Assembly: GCA_940671915.1 (NCBI GenBank)
Contig: CALNVZ010003435.1
Coordinates: 9,605,113 to 9,669,112 of the forward strand
DNA length: 64,000 nucleotides
Reading direction: 5' to 3'
Source of the DNA: Paracentrotus lividus
Lineage: Eukaryota > Echinodermata > Echinoidea > Camarodonta > Echinidae
The number at the start of each line of letters is the position of its first letter. The stretch's first letter is position 1. The translations under genes were made by a program, and so were the position numbers. Shown here piece by piece: positions 47,169 to 60,028 of the stretch. Under the pieces are notes generated by a model. That model was given only the letters and a program-made list of their open reading frames with translations. It ran no database searches and was not told the DNA's origin.

Positions 47169-50100
47169 CTGAAGTAGATGGAAGGAAGAAAAAAAGGGAG
47201 AAAAAGCGAGATGGTTAGTTTTGTCATAAAAATTTGTACATACAATACTCTGAAGGAAATAATTGTGGATATTTCAGGTACAAAATCTTACGTGTACATC
47301 ACTTGCAAATTAGATCATTCACATAGTATTTGACATACAAATAAAGATGTGCGACATTATAAAGCAACGCAAAATTATTCCTCCAAAGTCAAGATTACGA
47401 GGCTAATTCCAGATCACAATTTGAGGCATTCGTACGACTACTTGTGCTAAAAAATAAGCCACCACATGAAATATCCTCAACGTGACACTGTTGATTATGG
47501 TTTGGAAAGAAGAAAGGATCATGAGGCCGTGTTTTTCTAGGGCAAAAGGGTTATTTTTCGACCCCACCCCCTCTGCAAAGTCTATTCAGGATGGAATTTA
47601 ACTGGATTAACACGCAGACAATGCCACATTACTATGATTCATACTTTGGATTCTTTGAGAAAAATTTCTGCTCACAGCATGTGACAATGTTTCTCAGGAC
47701 CAGATGGTCACATTCACTGAACAGACTAGAGAATTAGAAAGAAAGAAAGAGAGAGAGACGAGAGAGGGGCGGGGGGGATCGAAAAGGGGAATTGAGAGTG
47801 GAGGCGGAGAGCAGAGAGATAGGAGGAGATGAGCGGTGAAAAAGTTAAAGAAGAGTAAAATAACGAGCAATAGGAGATAGAAAAATGAGAGGGAGAAAGA
47901 GGGGATAGAGAAAGACCCTCCCCCAAAAAAAGATAAAGGGAAAGGAGGGCAATTGCTTTTGACATTTCAATAATGTGTGGTTTAGATTACATCAAGCTGA
48001 GGTCTGCTGCGGCTTGTTCACATTCATGTCGCTATCTGCAACAAGAACATATTACTAAAACGACTACCCACAGACTCTTGCCGTAGTCAGTCCCATCCAT
48101 CTGTTTTAACACCAATTGCAGCAAACAATAGCTCTTTAATAATGAAGAGCTTGCCCAATAGCCTATGGCAAGACTTAATTGGAAAATTTTTCACCGACAA
48201 ACAGAATACATCATATGCCTACTGAGGAGGCTTTGAGGTACGCATGGAAAAAAAAATCTAGTCACTGACATAGCACACACCAGCTCATGCATTAGCCATG
48301 AAAGTGCTTTTGTTCTGCTTGAAGCCCCCCCCCCCAGATATTGCTGCCATCAGTGCAGTGTCTACCAAAGTCGGAGACGAAGTACGAAACACTAGTGAAC
48401 ATCTGAGTGATAAATTAACAGTACTTTAGGAAATTATTATCCCAATTGCCGAGTAAATATGCCTACATTAATTCCCTTGATGATGAACCAAAAATCTATT
48501 TTTTAGTAATCAAAAGCAGACATCATTGTGATGTCTCAAGAACATAATATCACAAGATATATAAATATAACTAGACAGTGCGGTATACCCAATATATCAC
48601 TTTCCATTCATGATACACATAAACAGAAACTGAAACTAAGCTACAAGCACTTACTTCAGTCATTCAAAAAGCAATCTTGCAGACAGTTTTTTTTCTAATC
48701 TTCACTTTAGAGGCAGAGTCAACTACATTTATAGAAAATCCCTTGATAAATATTCATTCACAGTCGCATGACTTTTAAACATACATACAAAGCTATCAAT
48801 CATTTTCTCTAATTATTGAGTTTACATTTCAGACGTTCCTCCTCACTTGGAAACCTGGTAGGTGCAGTGAAGCTATTTTCGTTCCCTACGTGCAGAACTT
48901 GGGGTATTTCTACCCCGTGCCCATGTTTGCCGAGTGCGTTTTCACATAATTAAACATTGACTTTATGCTCTTCCGTAGACATAACATGTCTGCCCACGTG
49001 ATAGTTGTTTACGTTTGGCAAAAATTCATGTGTCAAAGCTATGTGTGAAGCATACACAGATCGCTTGGATCTCCGGTCATTTTGAAATAACTTTATCAAT
49101 AACATGCCTGACAAAAAGAATGAAATATATCAATGGTTCCATCGCCCACAATAGAACAAACTAGGCTCATCAACCTAGCAACAAGGCTTATGATTTTGAT
49201 AATACCAATCTATGATCAATACTGTTTTTATGAATACCTTTTATGATTAATACCAGTCATCGTTCTCGGTTGCAACGATGTGGAATAACTCGGGTTGAAT
49301 CGCTGTACTTAGAACCCGGGCTTACAAAAGAAAGACGAAGGGAAAAAACCCAAAGGAGACTTGGATATTGTGCATGGGGATTATACACCCTGCTGTGATC
49401 ATGTATGAATCCAGGAGAAAAATATGATCCATACCCGGAACTATCATTGAGAAGCGAAACCGATAAAGAAAAAAAACCCTCGCTCTCTGACTTCTATGCC
49501 GGTCTCGTCCGCCAGACGCAAGTCTTCACCTTCGCCAGAGAAAAACACTCTAGCACCTTGAAATCTAACACGAGTACTGCCAGCAGAAAAAAGGGGGTGA
49601 ATATAGTCACACACGAGTCCTTGACATACATATATCAACTCAGACATTACCATCAAACAACAATTTCAGCTCAAGAAGCGTTTCTCAGGGCCAATTTTTT
49701 TTTAAAAGTCTGTGCAGACTAGACTACCACAAACTGTCTGGGTTCGGAGAGTGGGGAAGAGAGAGACAAGAGGAGAGAAAGAATCTCAAAAGGCATTTAA
49801 CATAGATTAACATTATGATAGCAATACCGACTCCCATCGCGCACAATTCATGTTGTAGACGTAATCCAGCTTTGATGTTAGACAAGCAACATATCATTTT
49901 TCTTGGCAGGGTTGGGTGGTAGGTGTCTGCAAGCAATCAACAAGTAGAAATTGTTTTTTTGTCATGATTTTGAGCAACAATATCAATTACAAACGGCATC
50001 AGTATTTTGACTTTATGACGGACTTGACCTTTCAACACTGATGGGCTAATACTAAAAATAAATCTTTTAAGGAGGACAATGATGTTTTTTTTCTCAGTAA

Positions 50101-50810
50101 ATCATTCCAATTCAAATTTACAAAAATTAGAACATAATTACAGCATTTCAAGATACACACGTGGCTCGTCTTTTTTTGTGCATATACTTATAATATCAAC
50201 CTCATGAATTTAAGTGGACGTATAACAAAAGTCCATAAAATATAATAATGTAACCGGTAACATTGGCAGATCTCCTATTAATGCTGGAAATAACCAGCAT
50301 TTATACATTCATACGTCAAATTTTATACATCAACTGTGATCGTTAACGTAATGGCAATTATCAATGTCGTCATATTTTTTATAATACCATACCCCATTCT
50401 GCTATGGAGAAAATGTAAGCCTAAATCATGTAGCAAAGACTTCAACTCATTACTCTGAATACCAATATTAATTGATCTACTCGTATAGTATTGAAATTTA
50501 AATAAAATTAAAGAACAATGAGCTTTTAATGCAGGATAATTAACCTCAATCATTAAAAAAAAAATCCTTGAATATTATTAGTAGAACTTTACCATTAAAA
50601 ATATTCTTTCAAAGCCTTATTCTTGCGAACCAATTATTCGAATAATTAAACTTCTAAAAAGCCCATATAACGAAACATAAAATATCTAGATACTGTTGCA
50701 CATTAGGCCAATTACTGAAGTTAATTCCACATTTACAAAGCTGTGTAATATTCAGTCGGATGGTGTGAACTGCAGATGAACTAAGCCATATAAAGATTGT
50801 GTGCTATTTT
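47169..50810 (-). other. Probable intron 1, proximal part
   Basis: It contains a purine-rich tract at 47735-47945 (plus strand) and a short C-run at 48328-48336. The plus-strand 105-codon frame at 49405-49722 has protein-like length but no recognisable domain and overlaps a minus-strand frame, so it is not called. Confidence 0.5.
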
Positions 50811-50816
50811 TTTTTC

Positions 50817-51050
50817 AATTACTGTATTCGTCGTTAATTTCGCGCTGAGCGGCCTCAAAACATGTTCACAGGTTCTTAAATTTGTGTTGTATGTTCGTAA
50901 GCTCACAATTAACCCATTCAATACATGCATAGGAAATCATGCCTATATATTCGCACGTTTTTAAATTCGCGCCTGCCGCTCTTTGTGCGAAATCCACTAA
51001 AATTGATGTACCGCGAATATTTCTATGAATACAGTAATTGTTTCTACTCC
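50817..51050. mobile_element. MITE with ACTGTATTC ends
   Basis: CAATTACTGTATTCG at the left and GAATACAGTAATTG at the right are inverted, with TTAATTTCGCGC and GTACCGCGAATATTTC inside each end. A related fragment lies at 55842-55905 (CTACTGTATAAACTGAATATTTCGCGG). Located in probable intron 1. Confidence 0.65.
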
Positions 51051-51269
51051 CATTGATTTTTCATAAATTGGGGCGACACAGTATTTTCTCCTGTGAAAAT
51101 TGCTGTGGTCTCTATTTCGTCTAAGATGTACGGTTAGGGTCACGATAAGTGGTATAGTATTAATTGAAGTTAGTAATTAAATTAGTATGCGGAGCAATTG
51201 TCCCAAAAGCAAATGTCATTGAATCCATTAATTGTCTAATTAGAATAGGAGAAAACATCAGATTTCAAG

Positions 51270-51270
<1 letters not shown>

Positions 51271-51316
<46 letters not shown>
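51271..51316 (+). repeat. (GA)n microsatellite
   Basis: Perfect GA dinucleotides; a shorter (GA)n lies at 51422-51445. Confidence 0.95.
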
Positions 51317-51318
<2 letters not shown>

Positions 51319-51683
51319 CAGGATGTATTTTGTATGTATTCACACACGCAGACAGTTCACGGTCACAGAATGTTCATCTCTGTCTGGTTTCGCTCGTGCA
51401 GTCAATACCAGCTTGTCTGAACGAGAGAGAGAGAGAGAGAGAGAAATATATATCTATCTCTTCCTATGATATTACATTTAGAGAGTACAGGAACAAAGAA
51501 GAGAGATATAAAACGATATTAAACTGCGATATTTATGTTCACAGAAAGAAGGGGACAAAAAGATATAGTTTTAGATGACACATGTAAGCAGGAAGTCTAT
51601 TGTGATAGAGAAGAAGAGAAAGAAATAAAGTGACAAGCACAGTTTTATAAGGCTCATCTCATAGTTATGCTATTAATCGTTTC

Positions 51684-51825
51684 AGGGGAGCATTTCATCA
51701 AAGGACTTGTCGGACGTTTTATCCGACAAACTGTTATAAGCTACTGAAATGCTTGCATCTGATTGGATGAGAGCAAATTTGTCGGATAAAATGTCTGACA
51801 AGTGCTTTAATGAAATGCCCCCCAG
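51684..51825. mobile_element. MITE, about 140 bp
   Basis: AGGGGAGCATTTCATCAAAG with TTGTCGGAC at the left is inverted as GTCTGACAAG and TTTAATGAAATGCCCCCC at the right; inner TTTTATCCGACAAA pairs with TTTGTCGGATAAAA. A G-run follows at 51883-51904. Confidence 0.75.
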
Positions 51826-51905
51826 GACAACTACCCCCAGAAATAGGGAAAGGGTTAGATGTAGAGTTAGAGGGCGGTTACCGGAGGGGGGGGGGGGGGG
51901 GGGGA

Positions 51906-53149
51906 GTATCCAAGAATCGCTATTAACACAGTAATGGCTATGATGTTTGTATTCTACATGTATTTTTTCTACATATTATTGCTATTACTTAGGATTGTTT
52001 TAAATATTTGTAATCACATGTTACAGTTTACTTTCTTATATCATTGAGCTGTATTGAAAATATAAATACAGGGAACTTGTAGAATATGCAGAGTAAATTA
52101 CCCCAAAATAATATTCACAATACTTTTTATACATTAATCTAGCCAAGTTATACCTCTCTCAATAATGCAAACATGATGATAAGTATAAGTGTTTATTTTT
52201 ACGGTTTTATTTTCACAAATTTCTCGAACATTTCCACTTCAATAAATGGCTCTCGCAATTTTCGCCAAACTTGTCCAAATAGGCCTACATGTATATCTAT
52301 ACACAAAAATATTGGCTTAGGCCTATATACACGAAGAATATTTTTTTCTCATTCCGTGAACATAATAAACTGACCTTATTTACAAATCAAAATTATTGTC
52401 ATGTCTCTACATATTGATATATTTTCTATATTAAAACCCTGCACCAGCCAAAGGCGGGGAAAAATATTGTTTCATAATCTATGTTTAGACTCAGACTTTG
52501 TAATTCTGCTTCATTAGGCCGTGTGCATCACAAGTAGGTCATTTGGACCTTGTATTTAGACTTTAAAGCATTTTTTCCTGTTTTTATCTCTGGTTCATAC
52601 CATTGTTGAGACTAGAGCTCAAATATTTGCATTAATTGATAAGGTGCACAAAGGCATTGTAGAGAGGGTCTAGTAAATTTAAATGCAACCCCTGCCAGAC
52701 ATAATAACAGCTTTCAAGTACTTCTGGGTGCATTTTTTTTTTTTTTTTTTTTTTTTACAATTTGCAGTATAAAGTTGAAGCGGTAGTCTTCGATAGTAAA
52801 CTTGTTTTTAAATTTTCGATCTTGATTAGTTTTTATCCTTATCTTATTTTTTTTTGCTTTCATTTTTTTAAAAAAACCAACAAGTCAAGACGACTCTCAT
52901 CTTGCTTCTGCAGAATTTTTCTCTTCACGTCCGAACGTCTGTTAATTCATCCATGTGTGTTCAACAAATTGCCATCATAATATTTCTAATTATTTCATAT
53001 ACATTATATAAAAATGGATATTATTCTCATTTCTGACTAAACGTTACAAAATGTACGTCAAACATACTCTCTGTGGATTTGTACATAGTCTGAACAAAAT
53101 TGGCAATATTGTTAGCAGTGAGCACGGAAAGACGGAAAGGAAATAAATT
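51906..53149. other. Probable intron 1, distal part
   Basis: AT-rich, with a T-run at 52734-52756 and two TAGGCCTA palindromes (52280 and 52318). No coding exon is supported. Confidence 0.45.
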
Positions 53150-53175
53150 TCAGATTAAAAAATGTCGACACATAC

Positions 53176-53396
53176 CTTGTTTACAATACCAAAAAATTGA
53201 AACGACACAGACAGGAGCATGAAGGCTACACGAAATGAATCGCTTCAAAATATCCAGGCAGATCGTGAGAGGATTATCACCAAATGAGCAAGCAACAACA
53301 CTAGAAATCTCAATACACAGGTAAGAATCCACAAGTACAAGCAACACAAGCACGTCGTCTGCTAGAACTTGGAAATATAACATCCAGCCGGTGCAT
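53176..53396 (-). CDS. Candidate first coding exon of the PMEPA1/LDLRAD4-like gene (two alternative readings)
   Basis: Exon 2 needs an upstream exon ending in phase 1. Reading A: ATG at 53396 gives M-H-R-L, then Ser/Arg, then A-C-V-A-C-T; breaking after 53333 (T|GTGGAT, a weak donor) restores Cys and continues into exon 2. The vertebrate PMEPA1 long isoform, as I recall it, also begins M-H-R-L and has V-S-C-T-C about 20 residues on, shortly before the helix. This would give 335 residues. Reading B: ATG at 53383 is open for 69 codons to a strong donor ACAAG|GTATGTG after 53176, also phase 1, giving a hydrophobic, Cys-containing N-terminus and 383 residues in all. The readings use different frames and could be alternative splices. 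Intron 1 would be about 6 kb. No LDL-receptor class A repeat was found. Confidence 0.4.
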
Positions 53397-54560
53397 GGGG
53401 TGACATGTCACCGGAAAAAAAAAGAAGAACGTAGGTCAATATGAATTTCCTCACATGTAGCAATAATACTCCTCACGCAGACTGAACCATCATGTCAGCT
53501 TACGGAGATAAAGGAGGAAAAGAACATGGTTAAAACGGGTTATACAAAACTCATCACGACATACGTACATAGTTTATACGTTAAGCCGTGGATGACTAGA
53601 AGAGACAATTGGCAAGACGTGCCAAGGGTGACCAACGGGTACTGGTTGTGTAGAACGGAGAGCTTAGCACGGGTTGGCGGTGGCAGCAGTAGTTGTAGTA
53701 CATGTAGCACGAGTGGTGGTAGTCGCAAAGGCAGCGATGGCAGATCCACTGTTGGGATAGTATCAGGACGGCGGCGGTCTGCGAGAGAATGTCCGCGTAT
53801 GTGTTTTGTCATTAGGAAGACTGCGCTATGAATGTATGTAAGTTGGAAGGTGAACTTCTTCACCGCACACGTACACTAGCAGAGAACGGGTTGTCAGTCC
53901 CTGCTGTGTTCTACGAACGTCTGTCTGCTAAATGTGTACTCGCCTGTCTCCCTTCTGTGTACACTCCTATATACAGCGATCCTCTCTCTCCCTCTCTCCC
54001 GAAATCTATCGCTCTCTTGCTCAGACAGATTGTGCACTAAGCCTTCCGCAATACCTCTCTTGCACCCTGCACATACACACACATACACACACACTGTCAT
54101 TCAGACTAGAGTGAACCTCAGATGGAGTTGTATTTTATTGAGTACACGAATGTCCTCAACCAGTAAAGAGTGATTATGTCTGTGCTGGCATATTATAGGG
54201 TTTCCTATAGACGTGACAAGCACACGGCCAATTACCAATCCATTTCTTTCTCTTCTTCTCTCTCTCTCTCTCTCGGTGACTCGCCCTTTACCGGCAAATA
54301 CCATTTGACGGATTTTTATTGGCCGATCTGAGTTCTCACATAGCCATTGGCTGTGCAGTCAATCGCGATACCTGTGTATTTGTGCCAGACTTGACTTCCT
54401 AACCATATTACGGCCGGGTCGCTGACGATTCCCTTTAATCAGCTGATCACACTCAGCGACTAGATTGGTCTGGGTGCATCACTCCTGCACGTTAGCGGGC
54501 AGTCTTTATGAACTTACGGACACAATCTTGCTACGACGAAGCTAGGGGAAGGTCCCCTCG
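53397..54560 (-). promoter_or_regulatory. Probable 5' UTR and promoter region of the PMEPA1/LDLRAD4-like gene
   Basis: The segment is GC-richer than its surroundings. On the minus strand CCAAT boxes occur at 54322-54318, 54350-54346 and 54468-54464. Smad-type CAGAC/GTCTG motifs occur at 53919-53927 and 54022-54029; vertebrate PMEPA1 is a TGF-beta target gene, so these are suggestive. No TATA box or start site can be fixed. Two upstream minus-strand donors (TGTCC|GTAAGTTC at 54521-54513 and ATCTCC|GTAAGC at 53504-53494) could belong to noncoding 5' exons. The opposed frames at 53526-53863 are Ser/Gly or Leu/Pro low complexity. Confidence 0.35.
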
Positions 54561-56480
54561 ACTTGTCAGACATTTTAATTGGCCGTAAATGACAACAGGA
54601 ACTATTAGCAATCGTGCTATCAATTCCCTGTATTGGCAGTATGGCTGGCCTTAAAGGCATGGTTAAAAAAGACAATAAAATAGATTAATTTTGATAGGTG
54701 ACAACTGTGATGGAATGAAATTGAGGTGAAACTTGAAGCTTTACAATACTCGCTGAGAATTCAGAACTCATGAATCCTATCAAACGGAACATTATTCCAC
54801 TAGTCTATCCATTCCAATTTACTATTTCACAAAGAGCTTACGCCATTTTGGCTCTCTAATAAGATTTCAAACTTTGCCAAATTGAAGTACGGTAAGCTGG
54901 GGGCAAAAATGTACACACCAACTCTCGAAAACCTAAACTACATAGGCCCTACTGTACATGGAGGGAGGAATCTATCATATCTGTTTAATCACTTCCACTA
55001 CCCAACCGGCCTTTAATCACCTTTTCTTGAGGATGACCTCATGTTTATTACAGCAGAACTAGTCCTAGTGGTCAGACAATTTAATTATTTATAGGAAGAC
55101 CCGGTCTGGTACTCCAGACTCCCATGACAAGCCATCATGGGGGGGAGGGGGTGGTGGAAGAAGGAAGCAAGTTAATAATAATCCCTATTTTAATATTCCC
55201 CCTGCAACCATTACGGCCTATTGGCACGCAGAGATGAAATATGCATGACGAAAATATACAAGTGCAGGAGCAAAATTGATTTTGCAGCAACAGTGGCAGA
55301 CCCCACCCCCCATCCCTCATCAAAGAAAAGTGATAGCTCCCTCACAGTTTATGAACGTATGTCCTCGCTTCGTTGCCTAACCTTGTTTGTTGCTCAGTTT
55401 CTGTATACATACATTCAGCCGACACTCGTAAATCGTGAGCAGTAAAACGATGCTATAGTTAGAAAGGATAATGATGTAACTTACAAGGCAGGCAGCCCAT
55501 AAAACAAGACTACAGTCTTGGATTTGTTTTGAGAGGCTACACAATATACGTGACTTACAGATGGTCTGTAACTGTGTCAATGAATCATTTAAAAGTAGCT
55601 TTATCCCACAAACACAATCAACTCTTATAAAACAAATTTAAACCATTGCCAAATCAGAACATCTACTCAGACAAATATTGTATTTAGATGTTGTAAAGCA
55701 CTTTATGTAGAAATATCAAATCTACATGAAGCTGCTAAGCAATACCAAATTATATAGTTAAATACCGATATTTAGAGTGGCCTTTACAGGGGTCAATAGC
55801 CTTTAATATAAAAAGACATTATGCAGGTATTACAATTTGCTACTGTATAAACTGAATATTTCGCGGTGGTTTTATTTTTGCAACTTTCGCGACTTACTGG
55901 ACGTGAAATTTTCTTTCATTTCCATTATATTCTCATAAGGTTCAGAAATTGAACAGAAATGCCGGTATTCCGGCTCTAGCCGGAACTCTGGAATCCCTAC
56001 AGAAAAGTATGGATTAACACTACTCGAGGAACTATCTTTAGAGGATTACCCCGCCCAAACAAACAACAACAAACATTGTTGATGCTTTATGACAATACGC
56101 TAGTAAGACGATTGTAGGGTTTCATGTTTACCGGAATGATACTTTTATGAAATGTTTCCTACATTTGGATTGCCTTGTAAAGAATTGAGGTTGATTAGTC
56201 TGAAAAACGACTCGGAAGGAAGAGCTAGAAGAAGCTAGACTGCAGAATGGACATCTGCTCTAATGACTCTAATTAGTCCGTGGTCAATTACTCCAACAAA
56301 AATTGTAGTCAATCCCTAAAAGTAATCAACAAATGCCTGCTTCAGCCTAGAACGACATGTACGTGATATACCTAATCCTATACCTAACATTGCACCTTAT
56401 CACAAATTTAACCCTTACCAACAACTTACATGAAATAAAGATAGAACAAATTTTGGCCCAACCTCTAGAATAGAGAGGGA
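54561..56480. other. Upstream flank, mostly unique
   Basis: It contains the ACTGTATAAAC-type MITE fragment at 55842-55905 and a short G-run near 55139. A minus-strand donor CTGCCTT|GTAAGTT at about 55483 follows an in-frame ATG but lacks other support. Confidence 0.4.
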
Positions 56481-56489
56481 GAGCACAGA

Positions 56490-56725
56490 CAGATTCACGA
56501 GAGAGAGAGAGAGAGAGAGAGAAGAGATGGACCAAATACATGTAGATGAGGGGGGAAAAGTCAGGGTAAAAGATGACAACAAAAAGTAATAGGAGTGTGG
56601 ATAGAAAATAAATGGATGAAAAGAGAGGTCGATAGAGAGAAAGAGAAAATAAGGAATATCACAATAGAAAGGGAAAGAAGAGCACAAAGGAAAGATGAAC
56701 AGAGAGAAAAGAAGAACAAAAACAA
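56490..56725 (+). repeat. GA-rich tract including (GA)n
   Basis: (GA)n at 56494-56521 followed by purine-rich sequence. Basic/acidic frames on plus and Ser/Leu frames on minus are readings of it. Confidence 0.75.
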
Positions 56726-56755
56726 TGTGGACAATATCGGAAGGGAAAGTAATGG

Positions 56756-57833
56756 TAGGGTTGGGCGAATCTCAACTTTTTTTTCAAACAAGTTGTTTCT
56801 ATAGTAAAATTCGACGTAGAAACTGAAAATGACAATTATTTTTGCATATGATGACGTCTTACGTCGCTAAAGTGCAAAAAACCAAAATGGCCGCCAAAAT
56901 AGCGTATTATGCCCAATTATCATACTTTTTATAAGTATAAACCACTTTTATTGCGTTTTTATATGTCTTTTGGGTGTCAGGGAACCCAACATGATTAATC
57001 CAACATGATAAATCCTACCTAAGTTGACTGTTAGTGAAGTTTGGTAGTTAGTTTCAGCCAATATCGAGCAAAAATCACCTCATATCAAAATCACTAATTA
57101 ACACCTATAACCATACTAGGTACATTTGGTCATGAGAGAGAGATCATTCAAATTTGACTATAGAAATAACTTGTTTGAAATAACTTTTCAGAAAAAAGTC
57201 ATTATTTGCCCAACCTANNNNNNNNNNNNNNNNNNNNNNNNNNNNNNNNNNNNNNNNNNNNNNNNNNNNNNNNNNNNNNNNNNNNNNNNNNNNNNNNNNN
57301 NNNNNNNNNNNNNNNNNNNNNNNNNNNNNNNNNNNNNNNNNNNNNNNNNNNNNNNNNNNNNNNNNNNNNNNNNNNNNNNNNNNNNNNNNNNNNNNNNNNN
57401 NNNNNNNNNNNNNNNNNNNNNNNNNNNNNNNNNNNNNNNNNNNNNNNNNNNNNNNNNNNNNNNNNNNNNNNNNNNNNNNNNNNNNNNNNNNNNNNNNNNN
57501 NNNNNNNNNNNNNNNNNNNNNNNNNNNNNNNNNNNNNNNNNNNNNNNNNNNNNNNNNNNNNNNNNNNNNNNNNNNNNNNNNNNNNNNNNATAAAAGTGTC
57601 AGACTTGAGCTTTAAACCATCAAAATCCATAAAGAAACAAAATAAAACCGGTTTATCCTAAAAGTGTGGTGATGAATGGGCAAATACACTATTTTGTTTT
57701 TTTGCACTTTAGCGACGTCAGACATCATCGTACACAAAAATCATTGTCATTTTTGGATTCTACATCAAATTTGACTATAGAAATACTTGTTTGAAATAAC
57801 TTTTCAGAAAAAAGTCATTATTTGCCCAACCGT
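56756..57833. mobile_element. TIR element(s) flanking an assembly gap
   Basis: The left end GGGTTGGGCGAATCTC and right end ATTTGCCCAACC are inverted; pairing extends about 130 bp (TTTTGCATATGATGACGTC ... TTAGCGACGTCAGACATCATCG). The right-end sequence occurs twice, at about 57148-57217 just before the gap and 57765-57833. So either two copies lie end to end or the gap was misjoined. Confidence 0.6.
57218..57589. other. Assembly gap, 372 unknown bases
   Basis: Continuous N inside the inverted-repeat element. Frames crossing it are artefacts. Confidence 1.
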
Positions 57834-58100
57834 AATGGAAACAGGGAGAAAACATACAAAAGAGGAAGAAGAACAGAAACAAAAGGGAAAATAAAGGAAA
57901 ATGGGCATGGGAGAAAAAAACAAACGAAAGAAAGAAAGTGAAATAGATGCAAAAATTGAGAAAATGTAGCCCAGGATTAATCCTAGACCATTCTGTCTGA
58001 AAGGGAAGTATGCTGTCCCACTCATATCCTGCCAAACACACAACCAATCCATCTCAATACACAATCTGTTTCACTTCACCAAAACCATTGAGTGGGACTA

Positions 58101-58473
58101 CAGGCTACATAATGTATCAAGATTGAAGAACCCCACATATAAATGCTGTAATTAAAAGTAAGATGAAATAGATTGATAGCTTTAATTCGTTAGCGAGCCT
58201 AAACGTTCATAGCTTGATCAGAATATCATTCCCTTAAAAAAACAAAGAGGGCATGGAAATGTATGCAATATATTACTATCATATATACAGGCTACATAAT
58301 GTATCAAGATTGAAGAACCCCACATATAAATGCTGTAATTAAAAGTATATAGATGAAATAGATTGATAGCTTTAATTTGTTAGCGAGCCTAAACGTTCAT
58401 AGATTGATCAGAATTTCATTCCCTTAAAAAAACAAAGGGGGCATGGAAATGTATGCAATATATTATCGTATAC
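58101..58473 (+). repeat. Recent tandem duplication, period 187 bp
   Basis: Two adjacent copies (58101-58287 and 58288-58473) start CAGGCTACATAATGTATC and differ by only a few substitutions and small indels. Confidence 0.9.
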
Positions 58474-58479
58474 ATGTAC

Positions 58480-60020
58480 CTTTGTAGGCCTACATCGACA
58501 AATATTAACACTTCCTTAATGTAGGCTTATACTTTTTGTATATAATTACATCAGTCTTTGATGCTTAATAATTCAACCAAAAGTTGAAAATCGGTACACA
58601 TGGAAGGATTTATGTCAAGTGGCAAGTCTTGAACTACCTTATAAACACAAGTATTTCTGTCTCTCACTCACTTAAATTATTTTTTCTCGTTTCTTTGCAA
58701 GTCTGGTTACTGCACTTCCTCGTTATTCAATAATAATGATGACCAACCCACAGAATTCACATGACAGCTATGTATCTAGTTTATATAGCCCATTTGCCAA
58801 CCATGGGGGCGATTTCACACTTTCACGAAAAAGTCAAGGACACGCATTATCGCTTGTGCAGATGATGACGATGGGACTCTAAGGATATCATCTCTCAACA
58901 TGCATCTTTTAGCATCTCGTCTTCATGTTTTTTCACGGATCATCCCGGGACGACAGCAGATGAAATCATAACCTTCTCATGCGTCCACGGAGGATTCCTA
59001 ATTGAAGCCTGGGATTGCTATAATAATTTTCACTCATTCCTAAGGGAAGTTAATAACATGGAAAAATCATTGAGGTCCTCTCATTGTGATTCATCGAAAC
59101 TATCGTCAAAGTCCAAATTAAAGAAAAACGATGGTTAACTACGATTTAAAAAGAATTGTCTTAAGAACATGTAATATTTGGACGAGTGTTCCGCACAACA
59201 AAATTGTGGGAAAAAACACCTGGAACAATAACGAAGCAGACCACAGTCAACAAAATTATATTGTATTTTTTAGAAATCATACTAAGCTAAATTCAAATCG
59301 AATCAGATCCGCTATGACTTAACGCAAACCACAGTCTGCAATATGTTGCCTTCCCACATCTATATAACTTGAACACAAAGGGAGTCGACCTAGCCAACTT
59401 TCCCAGGTTATTGTGAAGAGGAGTATTAATGTACTTTGTGAATCAATCACCCTTCATAGATCTGTTCCGATAGCCTTCTTAAGTTTTGTTCTGTATTTTT
59501 AGACGATGGTGACCATACCAATGCATGTTAAGATATTAAACACTTTGCAGAAGTAAAATTAAAACACCTTCCGCTTAACATGGTTTCCTCTAAATGTTTT
59601 CAAATGGTATAAATTCTATCATAAATATAATCCATCCCCCATTTAAGCCTGCCATTTCCCCCTTTCTCTTATCAGTTATATGGTCATACCCCCCCCCCCC
59701 TGGCCTGTATCACTTTATTTAGCAAGATTTGTCCTGATATCTCAACACAGGAACAAGAATCTTAGAAAAACTACATGTATCCAACAAGAGACCCCCTTCC
59801 CACCTCCCAACCCCTATACCCCACCCTCCCCCATCTCCACTTCCCCATAACCCCACCCTTCCCTATCTCCATCATTCCTGTTCTCTCTGTCACAGTTCTG
59901 TGGTCACAAACATTTTTCCTGGCCATTTTTTATTTCTTTTTGTTTTGTGAGGTTTTGTTTTCTCTATTCTCTTCCTGCATCATTAACAATGTTTGGTGAT
60001 TAATATGGTTTGAGGAAGGT
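58480..60020. other. Unique-looking flank, possible conserved noncoding DNA
   Basis: 58800-59120 is free of repeats and balanced in composition. 59640-59900 is pyrimidine-rich with C-runs. No coding exon is supported. Confidence 0.35.
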
Positions 60021-60028
60021 TTGCCTCA

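Noticed and set aside
49405..49722. 105-codon plus-strand frame inside probable intron 1
   Set aside because: Looks more protein-like than most, but no domain, no splice-site support, and a minus-strand frame overlaps it. Kept out without RNA evidence.
53311..53330. Strong plus-strand donor CAG|GTAAGAA after 53320
   Set aside because: No plus-strand open exon or acceptor partner is visible; probably chance inside the opposite-strand exon.
53526..53863. Opposed frames over the probable 5' UTR
   Set aside because: Ser/Gly/Cys or Leu/Pro low complexity from GGC/GTA-type triplets; better explained as UTR sequence.
55477..55505. Alternative minus-strand first exon (ATG GGC TGC CTG CCT T|GTAAGT)
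   Set aside because: It also fits phase 1 with exon 2, but gives only five residues and has no family resemblance; the exon near 53396 is better supported.
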